A DNA stretch of 64,000 bases from Berberis thunbergii. Lineage: Eukaryota; Streptophyta; Magnoliopsida; Ranunculales; Berberidaceae. Under the pieces are notes generated by a model, which did not search any database, was not told the origin of the DNA, and worked only from the letters and a program-made list of their open reading frames with translations. The position numbers and the translations under genes were made by a program. Below are positions 10,150 through 22,130 of the stretch, one piece after another (the stretch's first letter is position 1; each line of letters begins with the position of its first letter). The stretch is taken from positions 62,001 to 126,000 of the forward strand of contig QNQO01000601.1 of NCBI GenBank assembly GCA_003290165.1, in the 5' to 3' direction.

Positions 10150-12589
10150 TGTGAGAACTATGGTTTAAAAAAAAGTTTTTAAATCGGGGTGTACTCAGCA
10201 AAGGTGGTGGAGGCACATAGCCACCCACCCCTTTAAAACAGCACGACCCCTCCCCTCCCCCTTTTCTTCTTCTCTCTTTTCTTCTTTCTTTTTTTCTCTT
10301 CGTTCCAGCAGGCAGCGTGCGACAACGTCGCTTCCTCCATTTTTTTTTCGGCAGTTTTTGTCGGTGAGTTTGGGTGATTTCCTCCTCCTCGGTTCGTTCT
10401 CTCTTCCCCCTATTTATTTCTCAGTTGCTTTTTTTTCAAAAAAAAAAAAAAATCAGTTTTCATTTGGGTTTGGGGTTTGATCGGGTTTTTAGCTCCGATC
10501 AGCCGTGTTAGGGCCTTGGTGGCGTCCTTGGGAGCCCTTAGAACCGACATGCAAGACTGTTTTGGGGTTGGCCAAATTTTTTTCAAAAAAATCATGGTGC
10601 ATGTTTGTTTGGAGGGTTCCTCGGCGGGAATCCGAGCTTTGGGTGCGTGGGTGAGTCTCCTTTTCGTGACTCTGAGGGTCCTTAGACTCTTTTGTGGGCT
10701 GTTGTGCAGTTTGGTAGCAATCGGACTGGAGTAGGGAGGGTTTCGGCGCGTTTTCGCCCCACTTTGGGTTTCGGCGGGGTGGTTGCCGAATTCCTTTAGC
10801 CTGTAAGTTTTTCTTTCAGTCACGCGCCGCTTGTATTTATTGATTTATTTCAGTTTTCGGCTAGTTTTCTCATTTTCGAGTCCGCTTCGCAGTTTTAGGA
10901 TTTTCGTGGTCTCGCATTCGTGGTATTACGTGTTTGGAGCTTCGACCGGTAGGAATTGGGTTTTGAAAATCCATTCCGCCAGGTGAGTGGAACTATAATT
11001 TTTATTTTAAGAAATAAGTATTTGAAATCCGAATGAAAATTTTACATTATACCGTTAATTGTGTAGAATTGAATCCAAATCTGAAATTCGGAGTTTTCAG
11101 ATTTCGAGGATTGTGTTAGTTATGTGTGAATGAATTATGCATTGGATTTTCAGAAAAAGCATGATACTTGAATGAAATTGAATAGTAATTTTGGTGTGAT
11201 TAGGCTTTGGTGTAATGACATGAGACTTGTATGCTTTGTTGTCGAGTTGCATAGCATATCATGTTTTACCGTGGATTTTCGAGTCTTGAGCATGTATGAT
11301 AATCGACTCGAATAAATTTAGTGTGGTGAATTGGGTCATGTTGGGACCCTGGCATAGTCGTGATTTTATAAAAATTGCCGAATTGTTTATGATTGCACGT
11401 TGTACATTTGGTTATGCACAGACTCGTCATTTGTGCATGTGGATAGTAGTATAAGTGTCTTTACCCCGCTATAATGCCTGTTGTGCCGATGCTTAGGAGC
11501 TTGCTCGCATCGTGAGTTGGATGGTGCTGGAGATGACTCGCACCTGACATTGTGGACGCTATTGCATATGGCAAGCTTGCTGAGGTGCGGTGTGCTCCCG
11601 CACGCACTTGCCACTATAGAGTGCAGTAGGACGGGTCCTGGAGGACGTGCTTTGGAGATTACTCGCTTTCCCTCCCAGCGCTCTTGACTTTGATTATGTT
11701 AGGTTGGCCGTGTTAGGCCAGTCGTTCGGGAGGTTTGAGTTTGTATCCTGGCAGATGACACCCCTTTAGGATACAAACAAGCCCGAAGTGGTACTGGTGC
11801 ACGTTGTGGGATGTGTCTGGGTGAGACACATTCGTAGGGTATGCGGATACCTACGATATGAGACACTTATACAGAATTTTACAGGATTTCTGATTTCAAC
11901 TTGATTGCTATACCTAGGAGGCTAGGAAGAATTATGAGATTGTTTTATTTTCATTGCTTGATATTTACCATGTTTGAATCGTGTGTAATGATTGACATAT
12001 ATCGTAAACTGGTAGTTATTGTTGAATCTGAAATGTTTGTATTGATGCTTGAACTTAGAAACATTATTCTTAGAGACACGGTGTGATTTAGACTTTAGAA
12101 CTTGTTGCTTGTTCATTGTTGTGTGACATGAATTTCCTGGTTTATTATCCAGTTATTTGTATTTAGTTCGCTCGCACCAGCTAGCTTTGTGCTTTGCTGA
12201 CCCCGCAAGGGGTGTGCTTCTACTGGAGTGCAGGCAGTGTTGGCGTTCCTGTTGATCGTGGCGCGTAGGCCTCGATTTCCGTTGTAGGCGTGTTTTGAGC
12301 TTTTTGGTTGTGTCCGCCCTGTACGGGTATGTTTTGCTTCCTTTGTGTTTCAGATGTACTATATTGTTAAACTAGATGTTTGTATACTGTTTGGTCGCTA
12401 TGACTCTGGCGGGGCGAATCAAAATATATATTTATTTTGTTCAAAAATTTAGCGTAGCTTTATTTTCGTTTGTTTATCGTATCAAGAATGTGTTATATTA
12501 TGATGTTGTGGCCGGTTACGATCCGCCGGTGTAGGTGTTAGTTCACGCATCGGCACGCTGCGATTCCCGTGGCGGGTCGGGGCATGACA
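10150..12589 (+). repeat. 3' LTR, 2,440 bp
   Basis: Near identical to the 5' LTR; begins TGTGAGAAC and ends GGGGCATGACA. It is followed at once by the AATGA target duplication (12590-12594) and host DNA that rejoins the sequence interrupted at 2878. Confidence 0.95.
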
Positions 12590-12594
12590 AATGA
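12590..12594. repeat. Target-site duplication AATGA, right
   Basis: Pairs with 2874-2878 and flanks the retrotransposon. Confidence 0.95.
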
Positions 12595-12671
12595 CCTGGC
12601 CCGAAAGGTATCCCCCAGTAATAGTTTCTTTGTCCTTATTTTCCTAAAGGATGTATTGGAATGGAGTAATG

Positions 12672-12711
12672 CTACGGTGCCTGGTGTTGTGCCTGGTGCT
12701 ACTAGGCACCG
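12672..12711. repeat. Short foldback in seipin copy A upstream region
   Basis: CTACGGTGCCT and its inverted partner AGGCACCGTAG flank about 18 bases. Copy B has the same arms with a shorter, mutated centre near 16840. It lies about 330 bases before the seipin ATG; function unknown. Confidence 0.45.
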
Positions 12712-13043
12712 TAGATCTGCATTGAGATAAGAGACAACACCAGGCATAGGGCCAGTGCACTTAGAAAAAGCCCATTGGAATGTGTAAAAAACTATCAATC
12801 TTCCAAATTTATCCTGACACTCTTCTGCGTGACACTGAAAACCCGCCCAATCAAATATTCTTCTCACACTTCAATTCACATAATAGGCAATTCTATTGCA
12901 TCCCTCACACCCCATTGGTTTCATTTAAGTTTTTCACTTACACCTCATCATCTTTCAACTATAAATTTGCTCACTACTATTCCATTTTCAATTAGTTATA
13001 TCCCATAGACCTCAAACCCCCATTTCACCCAACAAAATTTTCA

Positions 13044-14513
13044 ATGGAAGAACCAAACATAGGCAAGAATTCCAACTCCCAATCTATTAACACAATCAAC
13101 CATGTCTCCAATGAAATCACTCTTCATGACTAATAATATCAATAAGCCTTCCAATGTTTTATATGAGCATGAACTCGATTACCTTGTGTCGAGTATTTTC
13201 TTCTTCGTCACTAAAGCAATTGGTTTTCAGATCCATACATTCATCAACTTCTTCACGTTTCTTATTTTCATGATGTATTACTCATTCATTTTTCTTGTTG
13301 ATCCATTCCAAATGCTGAAATGAGCTCAAAATTATACTATTAGAATGCTTGTATCAATGTGGGGTTGTATTTTTGGTCATTTTGCTCCAATGTTGAATGG
13401 TCATAAAACATTAGCTAAGCTGGGGATGAGGATCTGTTGGGGACTCTTTTGGTCAGTATATGTGTGTTTCCTGTTGTTCGGTCTCCTCTTCATGGGGTTT
13501 GTAATAGGTGGAGTTACCATGAGATATGTTGTAGAGGAGCCAATTCAGAAGACAGAAAGCTTAAACTTTGATTACACAAAGAGCAGCCTTGTAGCTCTGG
13601 TTCCTATTATGGCTTGCCCCACTGTGTCATGTGGCGTAAATTGTAGAGAAAAGATTGAAGTTGAGAGGTATGATGGATTATGCGTAATGCGTCCTAATCA
13701 CAAGGTACAGCTGGGTATTACATTGAACTTGCCAGAGTCTGAGTATAATCGGAAGTTTGGGATCTTCCAGGTATATAAAATCTTCATTTTGGAGTGTTTT
13801 GTTTCCTGCATTTTCCCTCATTTCCTATCAAATTATCTTGGACTAATACGGCATGTCTTCGTTATTTTCCTTTTCGAATCTTTAATTGTTTCTTACAATA
13901 GTTACATGAAAAGAACAAAATCTTAAAGTACTTATGGGCGATTATACGAATCTTAAAACATATTTCTTGATGAAATCAAAATAATTGCAGAATGGGTTGT
14001 GATGCACTATATTGATTTATTTTTTTTCCTTAATGTTTTGGTGGCTATAAAGATCAGAGTGGAGTACATATCAGCAAACGGGGAAGTCACTGCCAGTCCA
14101 GCATATCCATGCATGCTACAATTCAAAAGCCATCTTATTCGCTTGGTGGAGACCTCTGTAAAGAGCGTTCCTCTCCTGGCTGGCTACTCGTCAGAGTCTC
14201 AAACGCTTGATCTCAAAATGGGAGGTTTTACCGAAGGGAATGACCCAACCACTTGCATAAAAGTGACAATTGAACAACGAGCAGAGTACAGCCCTGGAGC
14301 TGGCATCCCTGAAATATATGTAGCATCACTTGTACTCGGTTCCGAGCTTTCTCTGATAAAAAAAGGCTGTTTGGTACTGGAGGAGAACCATATTCATCTG
14401 GATAAGTATGACATCGTTTGCGATGGAGTTAATGTTTGCACTAGTTTGTTGTCAGTCTATTTTTATGCCGCGAGCAAGGGAAATACATTTTTCAACTAAA
14501 AGAGCAGCACTTG
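13044..14513 (+). pseudogene. Seipin-like gene, copy A
   Basis: Seipin is an ER membrane protein that shapes lipid-droplet formation. Resemblance runs from the N-terminal membrane segment (FQIHTFINFFTFLIFMMYY, near 13229) through VDPF and a second membrane segment (about 13430-13520). Exon 1 ends at 13770 and exon 2 starts at 14053 with IRVEYISANGEVTAS. The lumenal core follows (YPCMLQFKS, LDLKMGGFTEG, IEQRAEYSPGAGIPE), then VASLVLGSEL. A TATA-like CTATAAATTT lies at about 12960. Lesions: a stop after HD at about 13131, a one-base loss near 13190, a TGA at 13321-13323 shared with copy B, and an extra A near 14365 that shifts the last helix. Copy A also has extra bases after 14428 absent from B. 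Confidence 0.85.
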
Positions 14514-15457
14514 AAAATGATGTAGCCAGAATAAAGGGAAACTGAAAACCAGAGGTGAAGAAGATTTATAGGGATTAGGCTCAACATTGTCTAACATTCG
14601 AATTATATTTGGTGTGCTACTAATTGTATCACCCCATTATTCATGTTTATTGTGATTTTGGGCTCCATTTTGTCCATCCCAAGCTTAGATCAGTGTAATC
14701 TTCCCTCTGAGGTCTCTGTTTCTATTCCTTGTGCATGCCTACATTCTTACTCGCTAGTAACTGTGGTTACTTGCTTAGTGACTAACAGATAATACTTTGA
14801 TGATTGTTTATTTGATCTTTTATAATTTTGCTAGTTATAGTTCTACTGCTGTGAAGGTTAGTATTACAATAATTTGAATGTTGTCCTATAATTGACTTCT
14901 CAAGGCATTCAATACTTTTTCGAGCACACTAAAGAAACCCATAATTCTTTATGGGCTCTACTTCCCAATCATCATTTTAGAATTTACAATAACTTGAAAT
15001 AAAATGCACCTGCATAAGATACTGTTTATGAAAATCATACATACATGCATAATCTTCTTATTACAGAACGGACCTTGCATAAGCAATAGCCATGAATAAG
15101 TTCATGGCAATTCAGTGGCTGGTTTCACTTGCAATAAGATAGGTTGAAACAATTCAATATTATTTACATGTCAACACAGATTATGAAGAATCAAACATTT
15201 TAGGGCTTATATAAAATTAGAGTATAATCCTACACATAAATTCACTGCCAACAATTGAAAATATCAATTACTCCTTTTTATCTCCCATCATATAGATTTG
15301 ATAGGATGAAATAATACATCGTCATATCCTATCTTAGGTGTTGGTTGGCTTCCCCCAATTAAACTGCTGGCACTGAATCAAAACAATCCATCGATACCCT
15401 GAAAATTTTGAAACTATTTACCTAAATGACTGAATGAGAGTAGATTTGGCTTTAAAT
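14514..15457. other. Seipin 3' flank and inter-gene spacer
   Basis: The stretch up to about 14975 is shared with copy B (18635-19085); the rest, to the NIP stop codon, exists only in copy A because copy B is deleted there. No open frame or RNA gene was recognised. Confidence 0.6.
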
Positions 15458-16071
15458 TTAGGTCTCAAAGAGGGGGTTGTTCTTCTTTATGTCTTTCCTT
15501 GCAGTTGTTGTGGTAGTCTCGTAAGATGGCTTCCTAGGAGAACGAATGCTTGTATAGGCACAAGCACCTGCTATGGCTCCAGATATAGGTCCTGCTATGT
15601 AGATCCATATTTCCTTATATTGATGCACTGCAATAGCTGGCCCTAAACTTCTTACTGGGTTCATCGATGCCCCTGAAATTGGCCTGTCAAATAATATACA
15701 CCAACTAGTTATCAATAACTTGAATGCTTTCTTGTGCAAGAAAAAAAAAATATGATTGTTATTCATCTTGTTCATATACCAATGGCTTCCATTATAGTTT
15801 TTTCAAAAAATCATACGAAAAGAAACAGAGTAAAGGTCTATACCCAGCCAACGTCACATTTATAAGAATGGTACCACCAATTGCAAGTCCAGCAAGTTGT
15901 CCAACCTAAAAAGTTATTATAACCCAATTAACCAAAACTTACTTTCCACAATTAAGTGTGCCACTGATAATGAACACATTTAGTGCTATGTATTTCAGAA
16001 AATAAAACTTACGGCTCTATCATCAGTGGCAACAGCAGAGATGACAAACATGAGGTAGAATGTTATGATGA
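15458..16071 (-). pseudogene. NIP aquaporin exons 5, 4 and partial 3 (copy A)
   Basis: These minus-strand exons encode the C-terminal half of a NOD26-like intrinsic protein, a channel for water or small solutes such as metalloids. Part of exon 3 is 16071-16011 (FYLMFVISAVATDDRA), followed by a GTAAG donor. Exon 4 is about 15905-15844 (GQLAGLAIGGTILINVTLAG). Exon 5 is about 15683-15458 (PISGASMNPVRSLGPAIA, a last membrane helix, a Thr/Lys-rich tail and a TAA stop). The second selectivity-filter motif reads NPV rather than NPA, a variant known in some NIPs. The 5' exons are missing because the duplication junction at 16071/16072 cuts exon 3. These are the only copies of exons 4 and 5 in the window. 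Confidence 0.85.
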
Positions 16072-17196
16072 CAAACAAGGATCTGAGAAAGGCTTAATGC
16101 TATAAATAGAGAATTTGTAGTGTTGTAGCGTACATTTGTTCACCAAGCTCATGTCTTATTTATAGTGTTGGAGTCTTGGTTCGACCAGGCCATTGGTGGC
16201 GTAGTTTAGGGAAGAAATGATCTTCTTGGAGATCCTTCTCTAATTAGGAGCCATTTTGAGGAGAGAAGTTTCCTTGTTAGATCTGTGCTTCTAGACACGC
16301 GGTCAATAGCTCTAAATTGCAGTGTTGTCAATAGATGTAAGTTTTCATGTACGACGTATACTCTGGTATTTGCTTCCTAGTTGGAAACAAAATGTTGTTG
16401 GCTTGCCCGTCTAAAGTTGATCTCCGAGATATTTGCCTTAATAGGTCTTACGGGCATTGAAAATGATTGTGAAACGTGTGGGCTTATCAGGCTGTAGTAA
16501 TTTGGATCCGTCTAGCGTACTGCACTTCGTGGACTTGATGCCACTTGGGCCAGGTCAGTGCTAGACTGATGCTTGGGCAAGTTATTCCATGAGATCATCA
16601 TGACACATATGCGGTGCAGAAGAGATGACGTTTCGGTATATCATCAGCTCTAATCTAATCAGAATCAGTTTTGTATATGCACATTTTCAAAGAGCAACTT
16701 CAAAATTGCCCAGGACCTATTTCAATGGATTGTGGGCTCAACATAACGGGTCAAATGACCTGGCCCAAAAGGTATCCCCCAGTAATAGTTTCTTTGTCCT
16801 TATTTTCCTAAAGGATGTATTAGAATGGAGTAATGCTACGGTGCCTGGTGTTACTAGACACCGTAAATCTGCATCGAGATAAGAGACAATACCAGGCATA
16901 GGGCCAGTGCACTTAGAAAAAGCCCATTGGAATGTGTGTAAAAACTATCAATCTTCCAAATTTATCCTAACACTCTTCTGTGTGACACTGAAAACCCGCC
17001 CAATCAAATATTCTTCTCACACTTCAATTCACATAATAGGCAATTCTATTGCATCCCTCACATCCCATTGGTTTCATTTAAGTTTTTCACTTACACCTCA
17101 TCATCTTCCAACTATAAATTTGCTCACTACTATTCCATTTTCAATTAGTTATATCCCATAGACCTCAGACCCCCATTTCACCCAACAAAATTTTCA

Positions 17197-18631
17197 ATGG
17201 AAGAACCAAACATAGGCAAGAATTCCAACTCCCAATCTATTAACACAATCAACCATGTCTCCAATGAAATCACTCTTCATGACAATAATAATATCAAGAA
17301 GCCTTCCAATGTTTTATATGAGCATGAACTCGATTACCTTGTGTCTGAGTATTTTCTTCTTCGTCACTAAAGCAATTGGTTTTCAGATCCATACATTCAT
17401 CAACTTCTTCACGTTTCTTATTTTCATGATGTATTACTCATTCATTTTTCTTGTTGATCCATTCCGAATGCTGAAATGAGCTCAAAATTATACTATTAGA
17501 ATGCTTGTATCAGTGTGGGGTTGTATTTTTGGTCATTTTGCTCCAATGTTGAATGATCATAAAACATTAGCTAAGCTGGAGATGAGGATCTGTTGGGGAC
17601 TCTTTTGGTCAGTATATGTGTGTTTCCTGTTGTTCGGTCTCCTCTTCATGGGGTTTGTAATAGGTGGAGTTACCATGAGATATGTTGTAGAGGAGCCAAT
17701 TCAGAAGACAGAAAGCTTAGACTTTGATTACACAAAGAGCAGCCTTGTAGCTCTGGTTCCTATTATGGCTTGCCCCACTGTGTCATGTGGTGTAAATTGT
17801 AGAGAAAAGATTGAAGTTGAGAGGTATGATGGATTATGCGTAATGCGTCCTAATCACAAGGTACAGCTGGGTATTACATTGAACTTGCCAGAGTCTTGAG
17901 TATAATCGGAAGTGTGGGATCTTCCAGGTATATAAAATCTTCATTTTGGAGTGTTCTGTTTCCTGCATTTTCCCTCATTTCCTATCAAATTATCATGGAC
18001 TAATACGGCATGTCTTCGTTATTTGCCTTTTCAAATTTTTAATTGTTTCTTACAATATTTACATGAAAAGAACAAAATCTTAAAGTACCTATGGGCGATT
18101 ATACAAATCTTAAAACATATTTCTTGATGAAATCAAAATAATTGCAGAATGGGTTGTGATGCAATATATTGATTTTTTTCCCCTTAATATTTTGGTGGCT
18201 ATAAAGGTCAGAGTGGAGTACATATCAGCAAACGGGAAAGTCACTGCCAGTCCAGCATATCCATGCATGCTACAATTCAAAAAGCCATCTTATTCGCTTG
18301 GTGGAGACCTCTGTAAAGAGCGTTCCTCTCCTGGCTGGCTACTCATCAGAGTCTCAAACGCTTGATCTCAAAATGGGTGGTTTTACCGAAGGGAATGACC
18401 CAACCTCTTGCATAAAAGTGACAATTGAACAACGAGCAGAGTACAGCCCTGGAGCTGGCATCCCTGAAATATATGCAGCATCACTTTTACTCATTTCCGA
18501 GCTTTCTCTGATAAAAAAGGCTGTTTGGTACTGGAGGAGAACCATATTCATCTGGATAAGTATGACATCGTTTGCGATGGAGCAAGGGAAACACATTTTT
18601 CAACTAAAAGAGCAGCATTTGAAAATGATGT
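17197..18631 (+). pseudogene. Seipin-like gene, copy B
   Basis: Same architecture as copy A with different lesions. The N-terminal frame from the ATG at 17197 stays open longer (no early stop at the HD-N position) but runs out of frame at LVSEYFLLRH before the first membrane segment. The TGA after the VDPF-MLK stretch is shared with copy A. An extra T after the ESQ-equivalent codon at about 17897 ends exon 1 early, and an extra A near 18280 shifts exon 2 at the FKS motif. Conversely, the final helix (WYWRRTIFIWISM) is in frame here and broken in copy A. The shared TGA implies the gene was already defective, or started at the downstream Met (17501), before duplication. Confidence 0.85.
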
Positions 18632-19163
18632 AGCCAGAATAAAGGGAAACTGAAAACCAGAGGTGAAGAAGATTTATAGGGATTAGGCTCAACATTGTCT
18701 AACATTCGAATTATATTTGGTGTGCTACTAATTGTATCACCCATTATTCATGTTTATTATGATTTTGGGCTCCATTTTGTCCATCCCAAGCTTAGATCAG
18801 TGTAATCTTCCCTCTGAGGTCTCTGTTTCTATTCCTTGTGCATGCCTACATTCTTACTTGCTAGTAACTGTGGTTACTTGCTTAGTGACTAACAGATGAT
18901 ACTTTGATGATTGTTTATTTGATCTTTTATAATTTTGCTAGTTATAGTTCTACTGCTGCAAAGGTTAGAATTGCAATAATTTGAATGTTGTCCTATAATT
19001 GACTTCTCAAGGCATTCAATACTTTTTCGAGCACACTAAAGAAACCCATAATTCTTTATGGGCTCTACTTCCCAATCATCATTCAAAACTTACTTTCCAC
19101 AATTAAGTGTGCCACTGATAATGAACACATTTAGTGCTATGTATTTCAGAAAATAAAACTTAC
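18632..19163. other. Seipin copy B 3' flank with deletion scar
   Basis: Matches copy A downstream sequence to about 19083, then jumps to sequence equivalent to 15939 (just before NIP exon 3). The jump removes NIP exons 4 and 5. The junction reads ATCATT joined to CAAAACTTAC. Confidence 0.75.
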
Positions 19164-19190
19164 GGCTCTATCATCAGTGGCAACAGCAGA
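19164..19190 (-). pseudogene. NIP exon 3, 3' piece left of the CACTA insertion
   Basis: Encodes SAVATDDRA followed by a GTAAG donor. It continues the frame of 26038-25865, from which it is separated by 6.7 kb of CACTA. The last three bases (AGA, 19188-19190) are the target duplication. Confidence 0.85.
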
Positions 19191-19800
19191 CACTACAAAA
19201 AAAAGCCAAATCAGCTACGGAATTTAGCGACGGTTTTTTAAAACCGTCGCTATTTAAACGGTTTGCGACGGATATTAGCGACGGTTTTAAACGCCCGTCG
19301 CTATTTAAATGCTTTGCGACGGCATTAAACCGTCGCTATAATTTCTGCCACTGTTTTGATACAAAAATTCAAAATAACCGTCGCTAACAGTTTTGCGACG
19401 GTGTTAAACCGTCGCTAATACGAGAATTAGCGACTGTACTCGGACCGTAGCTAATGTTTAGAAATTTTTTGTTAGCTACGGTCAAAATACCGTAGCTAAT
19501 GTGATTTTTTTTTTTTTAAAATATAACAAAAAACCGTAGCGACGGCACTTTGGCCGTAGCTAAAGTTTAGAAAAAAAATTTTGGTAGCTACGGTCAAGAA
19601 ACCGTCGCTAATGTGAATTTTTTTTTAAAAAAAAATAACAAAACAAATTAGCGACGGCCATATAGCCGTAGCTAACGTGATTTTTTTTATTAAAATTTTA
19701 TAATAGCGACGGCTATATTGCCGTAGCTAATGTTTAAAAAAAAAAAATTTGCTAGCTACGGTCGTAAAACCGTAGCTGAATGTGGATTTTTTTTAAAATT
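19191..19800. repeat. Left subterminal inverted-repeat cluster
   Basis: Many short hairpins of the form TAGCGACGG-N-CCGTCGCTA, grading into TAGCTACGG/CCGTAGCTA variants separated by A/T runs. This is typical of CACTA subterminal regions that bind TNP1/TnpA-like proteins. Confidence 0.85.
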
Positions 19801-22130
19801 ATATAAAGCAAAATCGCTATATATTTAGCAACCGGATAAAATTACTAATATCACATTTCCGTCCAGCTTGTTAAGAAATCTAGTTTTCACCTGGGCGACC
19901 CGGGTTCGAATCCCGCCAATGAAACAATTTTTTTTTATTAAAATTTTATATTAGCGACGGCACTAGTGCCGTAGCTAATGTTTAAAAAAAAATTGTTAGC
20001 TACGGTCACAAAACCGTAGCTAAATGTGGATTTTTTTTTAAATTATATAAAGAACAATCGCTATATATTTAGCAACCGGATAAAACCACCAATATCACCT
20101 TTCCGTCCAGCTTGGTAAGAAATTTAGTTTTCACCTAAGCGACCCGGGTTCGAATCCCGCCAATGAAATTTTTCTTTTTATTAAAATTTTTATATTAGCG
20201 ACGGCTATATTGCCGTAGCTAATGTTTAAAAAAAAAAATTTGCTAGCTACGGTCATAAAACCGTAGCTAAATGTGGATTTTTTTTTAAAATTATATAAAG
20301 CAAAATCGCTATATATTTAGCAACCGGATAAAATTACTAATAGCACATTTCCGTCCAGCTTGGTAAGAAATCTAGTTTTCAACTGGGCGACCCGGGTTCG
20401 AATCACGCCAATGAAACAATTTTTTTTTATTAAAATTTTTATATTAGCGACGGCACTAGTGCCGTAGCTAATGTTTAAAAAAAAAATTGTTAGCTACGGT
20501 CACAAAACCGTAGCTAAATGTGGATTTTTTTTTAAATTATATAAAGACAAATCGCTATATATTTAGCAACCGGATAAAACCACCAATATCACATTTCCGT
20601 CCAGCTTGGTAAGAAATCTAGTTTTCACCTAAGCGACCCGGGTTCGAATCCCGCCAATGAAATTTTTCTTTTTATTTAAATTTTTATATTAGCGACGGCT
20701 ATATTGTCGTAGCTAATGTTTAAAAAAAAAATTTGCTAGCTACGGTCGTAAAACCGTAGCTAAATGTGGATTTTTTTTTAAAATTATATAAAGCAAAATC
20801 GCTATATATTTAGCAACCGGATAAAATTACTAATATCACATTTCCGTCCAGCTTGGTAAGAAATCTAGTTTTCAACTGGGCGACCCGGGTTCGAATCCCG
20901 CCAATGAAACAATTTTTTTTTATTAAAATTTTTATATTAGAAAAAAAAATTGTTAGCTACGGTCACAAAACCGTAGCTAAATGTGGATTTTTTTTTAAAT
21001 TATATAAAGACAAATCGCTATATATTTAGCAACCGGATAAAACCACCAATATCACATTTCCATCCAGCTTGGTAAGAAATCTAGTTTTCACCTAAGCGAC
21101 CCGGGTTCGAATCCCGCCAATGAAATTTTTCTTTTTATTAAAATTTTTATATTAGCGACGGCTATATTGCCGTAGCTAATGTTTAAAAAAAAAATTTGCT
21201 AGCTACGGTCATAAAACCGTAGCTAAATGTGGATTTTTTTTAAAATTATATAAAGCAAAATCGCTATATATTTAGCAACCGGATAAAATTACTAATATCA
21301 CATTTCCGTCCAGCTTGGTAAGAAATCTAGTTTTCACTTGGGCGACCCGGGTTCGAATCCCGCCAATGAAACAATTTTTTTTTATTAAAATTTTTATATT
21401 AGCGACGGCAAAAAAATTGTTAGCTACGGTCACAAAACCGTAGCTAAATGTGGATTTTTTTTTTAATTATATAAAGAAAAATCGCTATATATTTAGCAAC
21501 CGGATAAAACCACCAATATCACATTTCCGTCTAGCTTGGTAAGAAATCTAGTTTTCACCTAAGCGACCCGGGTTCGAATCCCGCCAATGAAATTTTTCTT
21601 TTTATTAAAATTTTTATATTAGCGACGGCTATATTGCCGTAGCTAATGTTTAAAAAAAAAATTGCTAGCTACGGTCATAAAACCGTAGCTAAATGTGGAT
21701 TTTTTTTTTAAAATTATATAAAGCAAAATCGCTATATATTTAGCAACCGGATAAAATCACCAATATCACATTTCCGTCTAGCTCGATAAGAAATTTAGTT
21801 TTCACCTAGGCAACCCGGGTTCGAATCCCGCCAATGAAACTTTTTTTTTTATTAAAATTTTTTTGTTAGCTACGGTCAAACAACCGTAGCTGAATGTGGA
21901 TTTTTTTTTAAATTATATAAAGCAAAATCGCTATATATTTAGCAACCGGATAAAATTATTAATATCACATTTCCGTCCAGCTTGGTAAGAAATCTAGTTT
22001 TCACCTAAGTGACCCGGGTTCGAATCCCGCCAATGAAATTTTTCTTTTTATTAAAATTTTTATATTAGCGACGGCTATATTGCCGTAGCTAATGTTTAAA
22101 AAAAAAATTTTGCTAGCTACGGTCATAAGA
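19800..22130. repeat. Tandem array of ~245 bp units, each with a tRNA-Glu-like segment
   Basis: The motif GGTTCGAATCC recurs at 19903, 20147, 20395, 20641, 20888, 21104, 21350, 21571, 21818 and 22017, giving a unit near 245 bp (some shortened to 199-221). Two unit types alternate, one with CACTAGTGCCG and CACCTAAGCGACC, the other with CTATATTGCCG and CTGGGCGACC, so the true period is a dimer of about 490 bp. Each unit also holds a CACTA-type hairpin, a short ATTATATAAAG segment and the tRNA-like piece described separately. Confidence 0.9.
19856..19923 (+). repeat. tRNA-Glu(UUC)-like sequence, first of about ten
   Basis: The segment reads as a degenerate tRNA-Glu. There is a shortened D-arm (AGCTTGGTAAGA in most units). 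The anticodon arm has a seven-base loop TTTTCAC (anticodon TTC), with TCTAG pairing to CTGGG allowing wobbles. The T-arm is CGGG-TTCGAAT-CCCG and contains a perfect B-box GGTTCGAATCC. Eukaryotic tRNA-Glu genes share the GTTTTCACC and GACCCGGGTTCGA stretches. The acceptor stem and A-box are degraded, so this is a relic or SINE-like head, not a working tRNA gene. Confidence 0.7.

Larger units (their letters stand above)
2879..12589 (+). mobile_element. Ty3/gypsy chromovirus (Tekay/Del-like), full length, coding region defective
   Basis: A 9.7 kb LTR retrotransposon with two 2.4 kb LTRs (TG...CA), a tRNA-iMet primer site, gag, then protease, RT, RNase H, integrase and a C-terminal chromodomain. 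The domain order, long LTRs and chromodomain fit plant chromoviruses of the Tekay/Del group. The LTRs differ by about 45 substitutions by eye (near 2 percent) plus a ~20 bp gap, so the insertion is fairly recent. Yet the polyprotein carries at least three in-frame stops and several frameshifts, so this copy cannot make its own enzymes. It sits upstream of seipin copy A on the same strand. Confidence 0.95.
2236..16071. repeat. Tandem duplication, copy A (seipin plus 3' NIP), interrupted by an LTR retrotransposon
   Basis: Sequence 2236-2878 continued at 12595-14975 matches 16072-16760 onward nearly base for base. At its right end, copy A runs through NIP exons 5, 4 and part of 3 and stops inside exon 3 at 16071, where copy B begins with the same bases found at 2236. 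That is the signature of a direct tandem duplication. The Ty3/gypsy element at 2879-12589 is absent from copy B, so it inserted into copy A after the duplication, or copy B descends from an unoccupied version. Confidence 0.85.
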
